From positions 62,001 through 126,000 of the forward strand of contig JAODME010000015.1 in assembly GCA_025465095.1 (NCBI GenBank): DNA of 64,000 nucleotides, written 5' to 3'. The stretch comes from Microbacteriaceae bacterium (GTDB taxonomy: Bacteria > Actinomycetota > Actinomycetes > Actinomycetales > Microbacteriaceae). Positions within the stretch are counted from its first letter, which is position 1. Each line of letters begins with the position of its first letter. The position numbers were made by a program, and so were the translations under genes. Below the pieces are notes generated by a model. It searched no databases and had not been told where the DNA came from. It worked only from the letters and a program-made list of their open reading frames with translations. Shown here piece by piece: positions 59,201 to 64,000 of this stretch.

Positions 59201-59671
59201 CTATGGGCGAGTGAAGCGCTCACTGGAGCCGGGACGATGACGGCGCATCGCTGCTCCCCATTCAACCGGGTGCCCGTGCAGCAAAGCGCCGAGCTGGTCG
59301 AGGCTCGAGACCCAGACCCGCCTGACCTGCGCCTCGAACGGCGCATCGATCTCGAGCTTCACGGCGAGACGCACATGCGTCGACGTTCCCCGCGAACCGC
59401 CCTCGACCGCCGTGAAAGCGATGTCGAGCCTGCCATGGAGTTCCGTTTCGACAGTGAGACGCTGCTGCTCCGCCAGATGCACGATGATGCCGCGGCTCGG
59501 CGCGCACCCCGGCGACCCGAGCCAGTCGAGGTCATACCTGCCGTCGAGCACCGCGTCGATGTGCGCTCCGCCCAGCCAGCCGCTTACGAGCACTGGGTCG
59601 ACGAACGCGTCCCAAACGATGGACGTGGGCAAGTCGTAGTCGCGCTCTAGAACGAGTAGACGCAGGGTCAC
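59201..59671 (-). CDS. SRPBCC/AHSA1-like protein
   Basis: This 156-residue protein has the helix-grip fold: LRLLVLERDYDLPTSIVWDA, DPVLVSGWLGG, then strands RYDLDWLGSPG and IVHLAEQQRLTVETEL, and a C-terminal helix (RRVWVSSLDQLGALL). It resembles AHSA1-type ligand-binding proteins of unknown role. The GTG at 59671 begins the fold and lies six bases from a TACAGT -10 box, so the gene is likely leaderless. It is divergent from the ROK gene. Confidence 0.78.
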   Translation of the reverse strand: MTLRLLVLERDYDLPTSIVWDAFVDPVLVSGWLGGAHIDAVLDGRYDLDWLGSPGCAPSRGIIVHLAEQQRLTVETELHGRLDIAFTAVEGGSRGTSTHVRLAVKLEIDAPFEAQVRRVWVSSLDQLGALLHGHPVEWGAAMRRHRPGSSERFTRP

Positions 59672-59677
59672 AGAGCC

Positions 59678-59683
59678 ACTGTA
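59678..59683 (-). promoter_or_regulatory. -10 box for a leaderless start of the SRPBCC gene
   Basis: On the reverse strand TACAGT (TANNNT) ends six bases before the GTG at 59671. Confidence 0.5.
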
Positions 59684-59727
59684 GGCGCGGGATCCGACCC
59701 TCCCCCGCGCACCGCCGGGGTTCCCCC

Positions 59728-59733
59728 TATGCT
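59728..59733 (+). promoter_or_regulatory. -10 box upstream of the ROK gene and its mini-ORF
   Basis: TATGCT (TANNNT) ends six bases before a GTG at 59740, the start of a 12-codon ORF that overlaps the ROK start. Confidence 0.5.
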
Positions 59734-59739
59734 CGACGG

Positions 59740-59778
59740 GTGACCCTTCTGCTCCGGCCCCGGCTGCGTCTCGCATGA
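59740..59778 (+). CDS. Possible leaderless leader peptide of the ROK gene
   Basis: GTG 59740 opens a 12-codon ORF (TLLLRPRLRLA after the start residue) whose TGA overlaps the ATG of the ROK gene (ATGA). The placement directly after a -10 box mirrors the mini-ORF at 38987. Support is positional. Confidence 0.35.
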   Translation: MTLLLRPRLRLA

Positions 59779-60707
59779 GCCGCCCGGTTGCGCTCGCCGT
59801 CGATCTCGGCGGCACCAAGGCTGAGGCGGCACTCGTCGACGCGGACGGCACCGTGCTCCCTGGAAGCCGCTTCCGCCACCCGACCGGGCCGGTCGCGGAC
59901 TCGGATGACCTCGCCACGGCCGTGCGATCCGTGATCACCAGGAGTCTCGCCCAGTTGCCGGATGAACGGCAGCTGCTCGGCGTCGGTGTCGGCAGCGCAG
60001 GCCCGATCAACGAGAGCAGAGGACTCGTCTCCCCCCTCAACCTTCCCGTGTGGCGCGACTACCCCCTGAAGGCCCTCGTCGAGGCCAGCGTGCCAGGAGC
60101 GTCGGTCACCCTCCGCATGGACGGGCTCTGCATCGCCCTCGCGGAGCACTGGGTGGGGGCAGGCCGCGGGTACGACAATGTCATGGGGATGATCGTCTCG
60201 ACCGGAATCGGCGGTGGGCTCGTGTTGCACGGCAACACGGTCTCCGGCCCGACGGGCAACGCCGGACACATCGGCCACGTTGAAGTAGCCGGGTTTGACG
60301 ACCCCTGCGCGTGCGGGGGCATCGGCTGCGTCGAGGCCGTCGCGTCGGGGCCGAAGACTGTCGCCTGGGCGAGACGGCACGGCTGGCAGGGGTTCACCGG
60401 GGAGGATCTGGGTGTCAGCTACCGCGAGGGCGATCCTACGGCACTGGCGGCGATCGAGCGATCGGGACGAGCCATCGGTCAGGCGATAGCCTCGGCGACG
60501 GCGCTCGTCGATCTGGAGGTCGTCACGATCGGTGGTGGCTTCTCACAGGTCACTCCGGACCTCTTCGGGCACATCCGCGCCGCCGTCGCGCGGCGCGAGC
60601 AGTTCGGCTTCGTCACCAAGGTCAGGGTGGAGCCGAGCGGTCTCTCGAGCGACGGACCCCTCATCGGCGCCGCCGCGCTCGTGCACCGCTCAGAGCGCGT
60701 CGGATAA
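59775..60707 (+). CDS. ROK family sugar kinase
   Basis: This 310-residue ROK kinase is cytosolic and glucokinase-like. The phosphate loop is VDLGGTKAEAAL near the N terminus, with GVGSAGPIN, STGIGGGLVL and the zinc motif GHIGHVEVAGFDD followed by CACGGIGCVEAV. There is no N-terminal helix-turn-helix, so it is an enzyme rather than a ROK repressor. The sugar (glucose, N-acetylmannosamine or other) is not determined. It ends 18 bases inside the convergent MFS gene. Confidence 0.9.
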   Translation: MSRPVALAVDLGGTKAEAALVDADGTVLPGSRFRHPTGPVADSDDLATAVRSVITRSLAQLPDERQLLGVGVGSAGPINESRGLVSPLNLPVWRDYPLKALVEASVPGASVTLRMDGLCIALAEHWVGAGRGYDNVMGMIVSTGIGGGLVLHGNTVSGPTGNAGHIGHVEVAGFDDPCACGGIGCVEAVASGPKTVAWARRHGWQGFTGEDLGVSYREGDPTALAAIERSGRAIGQAIASATALVDLEVVTIGGGFSQVTPDLFGHIRAAVARREQFGFVTKVRVEPSGLSSDGPLIGAAALVHRSERVG

Positions 60708-61970
60708 CCGTTCCGGCCGGCGGTCGTCGAGCTCGACCTCGTCTTCCACGAACGCGGGTCGGCGCAGCATCAGCCCCGGGACAGTGCAGGCCAGCGCCGT
60801 GCCGATGAGCAGCATCAGCGGAATCGACCATCCGCCGCTCGTCTCGTGCAGGAGGCCCACCAGGATGGGACCGACGAGCGCGATCGTGTAGCCGACGCCC
60901 TGCACGAAACCACTCAGCGCAACGGACCCGTCGGCCGTCCTCGTACGGAGGTTGATGAGCACGAGGGCTGCCGGAAACAGCATTGTGCCCAGCCCGGCCA
61001 GCACAACCCAGAGCGCCGTCCAGGTCCCGGGCACGAGCATGAGCCCGAGGTATCCGGCCACGAACGCCGCGATGCCGATCTGCACGAGCACGCCGACGTT
61101 GCGCATCCGGCTTGCCAACACCGGGACGATCAGCGCACAGGGCAGCCCGACGATTCCGAAGAGCGCTAGCAGCGCGCCCGCCTGCACGGGCGTGACTCCC
61201 GCGACATCGATGAGCATCTGGGGCAGCCACGCGAACGCCGTGTACGCGTGGAATCCGCTAAGCGCGAAGATCAGAGTGAGCGCCCACGCCGTGCGGGAGT
61301 GCCAGATGCTGCCGAGGAGTCGGGCTTCCGGCTCAGGCAGCTCTGGCGCCTCGTCGTACTCCAGGGCCGAAGCGGCGAGTCCGCGCTCCCTGCGGTGTTG
61401 CACCAACACGACGAGCCAGGGAAGGAGGCTGGCGAAGGCAAGCACCGACCAGATACCCAGGGACAGGCGCCATCCTGCCGAACCGGCGACGGGCGCGGCG
61501 AGGGCGGCCGGCACGGCGGTGCTGATCGCCATCACCGAGGCGTACACGGTGGTGACCAGCCCGATCCGGTCGGGAAAGTAGCGCTTGACGAGCGGCGGGA
61601 GCAGGATATTCGCCACACCGATGCCCGCGAACACGACGACCGTGCCGACCAGCAGCCCGACGTACGAACCTGCGAGAGCCCGCACAAGATGGCCGGCCGC
61701 CATGACGAGGATCGAGAGCACGACGGTGCGCTCGAGCCCGATTCGCCGTGCGAGCAACGCCCCGATGAGCCCGGAGACCGCGAATGCAACAGGCGGAAGC
61801 GCCCCTATCACGCCCAGGCCGACACCGTCGAGGGCGATGTCGACGCGGATCGCTTCGACGATCGGCGAAACCGCGGCGACGGCCGTTCGCAGGTTGAGGG
61901 CGACGAGCACGATGCCTACAAGCGCCGTCGCGCGACCGGCCCACAGCGGGAGGGGCTGAATATCAAGCAT
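60690..61970 (-). CDS. MFS transporter, CynX/NimT-like
   Basis: This 426-residue protein has 12 membrane segments of the major facilitator superfamily. The motifs VALNLRTAVAAVSPIVEAIR, ALPPVAFAVSGLIGALLARR, and GVANILLPPLVKRYFPDR resemble the CynX/NimT cyanate/nitroimidazole-type branch. The substrate cannot be set from sequence. The ATG at 61970 lies eight bases after a TAGACT box. It is divergent from, and close to, the mycothiol-dependent enzyme gene. Confidence 0.88.
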   Translation of the reverse strand: MLDIQPLPLWAGRATALVGIVLVALNLRTAVAAVSPIVEAIRVDIALDGVGLGVIGALPPVAFAVSGLIGALLARRIGLERTVVLSILVMAAGHLVRALAGSYVGLLVGTVVVFAGIGVANILLPPLVKRYFPDRIGLVTTVYASVMAISTAVPAALAAPVAGSAGWRLSLGIWSVLAFASLLPWLVVLVQHRRERGLAASALEYDEAPELPEPEARLLGSIWHSRTAWALTLIFALSGFHAYTAFAWLPQMLIDVAGVTPVQAGALLALFGIVGLPCALIVPVLASRMRNVGVLVQIGIAAFVAGYLGLMLVPGTWTALWVVLAGLGTMLFPAALVLINLRTRTADGSVALSGFVQGVGYTIALVGPILVGLLHETSGGWSIPLMLLIGTALACTVPGLMLRRPAFVEDEVELDDRRPERLSDAL

Positions 61971-62020
61971 TACGCTGGAGTCTACCGATCGAGTTCTGCC
62001 TGATACTTCGGAGGGCACAG

Positions 62021-62680
62021 ATGAGCGACTTCGCACGTCACCTGCCGCTGAGCCAGCGCCCGAATGGCGACGAGTCGGGTGTCACGAACGACCGGCGACC
62101 GATGATCGGCGATGCCCTCTGCAGGATCGCGGACCTGCTCGAATCCCTTCCAGCACCCGAGTGGGAAGCGGCAAGCCTCTGCTCGGGCTGGCGAGTGCGC
62201 GACGTCGCCGGGCACCTCGTCTGGCGCCTCGGAAGCAGCACTCCCGAACTCCTTGCCAGCGCCAGGGACGCCGTGTTCTGCGAGCGGGTGCCACCGTGGC
62301 GGGTGATCGACTGGGTGTCGAGGCGCGCAGCGCTGTCAACCCCGGACGACCTCGTCATGCAGCTGCGAGGGATCGCGGATGCCCGGCTCGCGAACCGCGG
62401 CCGCAAAGGGGTGCACGAACTCACCGAGGTAATCGTGCACGGTTATGACATCGCGCACGCGCTCGGGCGACCGATCTCGTTCGCCCGAGCAGCGACGGGC
62501 GCGGTGGCGTTCGCGAGAACACCGGCGGCACCCACGGCCATCAAGGCTGCCGTTCGAGGACGCACGCTTGTTGCCAGCGACGCCGGCTGGTCTGTCGGGC
62601 ACGGTCCAGAGCTCGTCGCGCCCGCCGAGGCCCACATCCTGTTCCTCTTCGGGCGCAGCCGCTCGCTGCCGTCGACCTGA
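62021..62680 (+). CDS. Mycothiol-dependent maleylpyruvate isomerase-family protein
   Basis: This 219-residue protein has the DinB/MDMPI fold: EAASLCSGWRVRDVAGHLVW holds the first metal His, and GVHELTEVIVHGYDIAHALG the others. Family members use mycothiol as cofactor in isomerisation or conjugation. The C terminus (VGHGPELVAPAEAHILFLFG) fits the family SCP2-like end domain in shortened form. GGAGGG lies upstream of the ATG. Its biochemical role is not known. Confidence 0.85.
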   Translation: MSDFARHLPLSQRPNGDESGVTNDRRPMIGDALCRIADLLESLPAPEWEAASLCSGWRVRDVAGHLVWRLGSSTPELLASARDAVFCERVPPWRVIDWVSRRAALSTPDDLVMQLRGIADARLANRGRKGVHELTEVIVHGYDIAHALGRPISFARAATGAVAFARTPAAPTAIKAAVRGRTLVASDAGWSVGHGPELVAPAEAHILFLFGRSRSLPST

Positions 62681-62690
62681 CCGGGCGGGG

Positions 62691-63365
62691 TCAGCCGAGC
62701 AGAGACCAGGCCCGACGCTTGATCAGTACGTGCCCGCGAGGCGTCGAGAGCCGCGTCCAAGGTCCGGTCTCGTAGATCTGCACGGCGTCGTCGGACAGGA
62801 ACCCCAGCGAGAGGGCCGCGAATGCTCCGCCGGCAGGAAGATGTTCGAGTCCGCCGATCGGTCGTCCCCACACCTCGCTGCGCACGCGCTGCACGATCTG
62901 TTCACCGGTACCGGAGGGGATCGCCTCGGCAACCTCATCGATTCCGGCCTTGGCCACTCGCTCCAGCACGCCCGGATCGACCGACTCGTGTTCGACCCAG
63001 CCGCCCTTCGGGGGCGAGATCGCCGCCCAGGTTGCCGTGTACACCTCCATGGGCAGGGTCACGGAGACGGGCGCCGTCGCATCAGTCACCTCGTTCTGCA
63101 GGCGCACCACCCGCTCGACGAGTGACCGGACGGGCACGACCGCGTCGATCGTCGCGGCGTCGGTGAGCGCGAACGTGCGCAGCCCCAGCACGGTCGGGTT
63201 CTCGTCGAGCAGCCCGGACGGATACAGCACCGCGACGTAGACGGCGAGCACCTTGCCCTGGGCGATGAGGCGCACGGAACCGTCCTCGACGCGCCCCGCG
63301 CGCGCGAGGAAGACCTGCAGGTCGCCTAGGGAAAGGGAATCGGGGAGGGAGAATTCGCGGCTCAT
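62691..63365 (-). CDS. Hypothetical protein
   Basis: This 224-residue soluble protein begins SREFSLPDSLSLGDLQVFLA and has GKVLAVYVAVLYPSGLLDEN, TVLGLRTFALTD and a C-terminal half with ERVAKAGIDEVAEAIPSGTG and a final TPRGHVLIKRRAW. I do not recognise a family. It has no signal peptide or membrane segment. It is divergent from tesB with 68 bases between the starts, which may hold both promoters. AGAGGG lies just upstream of the ATG at 63365. Confidence 0.7.
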   Translation of the reverse strand: MSREFSLPDSLSLGDLQVFLARAGRVEDGSVRLIAQGKVLAVYVAVLYPSGLLDENPTVLGLRTFALTDAATIDAVVPVRSLVERVVRLQNEVTDATAPVSVTLPMEVYTATWAAISPPKGGWVEHESVDPGVLERVAKAGIDEVAEAIPSGTGEQIVQRVRSEVWGRPIGGLEHLPAGGAFAALSLGFLSDDAVQIYETGPWTRLSTPRGHVLIKRRAWSLLG

Positions 63366-63433
63366 GTGCCCTCTAAAATACCTACATCGGCGGAGCGCAA
63401 TGTACCGCGGCGACACAATTGACCGGAGAGCGC

Positions 63434-64000
63434 ATGACCGAACCCCTCGCGGGCCTGCTGGCAGCGCTCGATCTCACCGACACGGGCGCGCGGACGAACG
63501 AGGACATTTTCACAGGTCCCAGCCAATGGATGCCCCTCGGGCGTGTGTTCGGCGGGCAGGTACTCGCGCAGTCCCTCGTCGCCGCCATGCGCACCATCCC
63601 CCACGACCGGTTCGTGCACTCGATGCACGGTTACTTCCTGCGGCCGGGCGACGTGAACCTGCCGATCACTTTTTCGGTCGACCGGATTCACGACGGCCGA
63701 TCCTTCTCCACCAGGCGCACTCAGGCGTACCAGGAGGGGCGCCCGATACTGTCGATGATCGCATCCTTCCAGGACGAGGATGACGGCCTCGAACATCAGG
63801 TGGAGATGCCGACAGGCATCCCTGCGCCGGAAGATCTGCCGAGCGCCGCTGAGGCTCTCGGCCAGGTTGACCACCCCGTAGCCCAGTATTGGGCTCGAGA
63901 GCGGCCGTTCGATATGCGTCACGTGCCGTCGCCGGTGTTCCTGAGCGTCGAAGGGCCCCATGTGGCGCATCAGGCGGTCTGGATCAAGGCGGTCGGAACC
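63434..64000 (+). CDS. tesB: Acyl-CoA thioesterase II, 5' part (runs off the right edge)
   Basis: This is the N-terminal 189 codons of a TesB-type thioesterase, which releases fatty acids from CoA. The reading frame is open from the ATG at 63434 to the window end. Visible family stretches are FTGPSQWMPLGRVFGGQVLA, HSMHGYFLRPGD, DGRSFSTRRTQAYQ and GRPILSMIASFQ, the N-terminal hotdog repeat. GGAGAG precedes the ATG. The catalytic Asp of the C-terminal repeat lies beyond the window. Confidence 0.92.
   Translation, partial: MTEPLAGLLAALDLTDTGARTNEDIFTGPSQWMPLGRVFGGQVLAQSLVAAMRTIPHDRFVHSMHGYFLRPGDVNLPITFSVDRIHDGRSFSTRRTQAYQEGRPILSMIASFQDEDDGLEHQVEMPTGIPAPEDLPSAAEALGQVDHPVAQYWARERPFDMRHVPSPVFLSVEGPHVAHQAVWIKAVGT

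Noticed and set aside
1..64000. tRNA genes, CRISPR arrays, insertion sequences or prophage
   Set aside because: By eye I found no cloverleaf with a GTTCGA-type T-loop in the spacers, no regularly spaced repeats, and no transposase, integrase or phage structural genes. A tRNA or repeat finder would be the decisive test.

Overview
This window is high-GC chromosomal DNA from an actinobacterium, most likely of the family Microbacteriaceae. Supporting genes are a MarP-type periplasmic protease with its cysteine pair, a mycoredoxin, a mycothiol-dependent maleylpyruvate-isomerase-fold protein, a Ku/LigD end-joining pair and a HelD-type RNA polymerase motor. Many starts are GTG. Many genes have a TANNNT -10 box only 5-8 bases before the start codon, the arrangement of leaderless actinobacterial transcripts. 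The species is not identified. No tRNA, rRNA, insertion sequence, prophage or CRISPR array was seen, and the region reads as ordinary, densely packed chromosome.

Layout. 0-7 kb: aldo/keto reductase, HdeD-like membrane protein, dodecin, ribosomal protein S15, a HesB-like protein, the remnant of a cysteine synthase gene, a PLP-dependent decarboxylase and a macrodomain protein. 5.4-11.2 kb: a probable polyamine-type uptake unit (ATPase, lipoprotein, two permeases) divergent from a GntR/FadR regulator that is coupled to a soluble Cache-domain protein. 11.3-21.8 kb: a baeRF-family protein, an acyltransferase remnant, MarP, an unknown protein, a luciferase-like flavin monooxygenase, RNase HI with an unusual C-terminal extension, an FAD oxidoreductase with an SRPBCC partner, a protealysin-like M4 protease with its emfourin-like inhibitor, a NERD protein and a carboxylesterase. 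21.9-28.9 kb: HelD, then a ribokinase/FAD-oxidase/PrsW operon, then two small membrane proteins. 29.1-34.9 kb: Ku divergent from LigD, with LigD overlapping a GT2 glycosyltransferase, followed by a BrkB-family protein and a YtxH-like protein. 34.9-41 kb: aspartate ammonia-lyase, RecQ, an MBL-fold hydrolase and several very small acidic, probably disordered ORFs. 41.2-50.2 kb: CYTH-CHAD protein, oligopeptidase B, mycoredoxin, maltokinase-like kinase, SNF2 helicase and CpdA-type phosphodiesterase. 50.2-64 kb: a Stealth protein, an FAD-Rieske oxidoreductase, a GDSL hydrolase, a CAP protein, a deoC operon with an unusual two-gene aldehyde dehydrogenase, a ROK kinase, an MFS exporter, a mycothiol-dependent enzyme, an unknown protein and the 5' part of tesB.

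The points most worth a second look are the group of small acidic ORFs around recQ, the two-gene ALDH whose sizes and domain content match a split ALDH16, RNase HI with a ribbon-helix-helix-like tail, the recurrent leaderless signature (including two leaderless mini-ORFs that overlap the next start codon), the soluble Cache protein coupled to a transport regulator, and two decayed genes that conventional ORF calling would miss.
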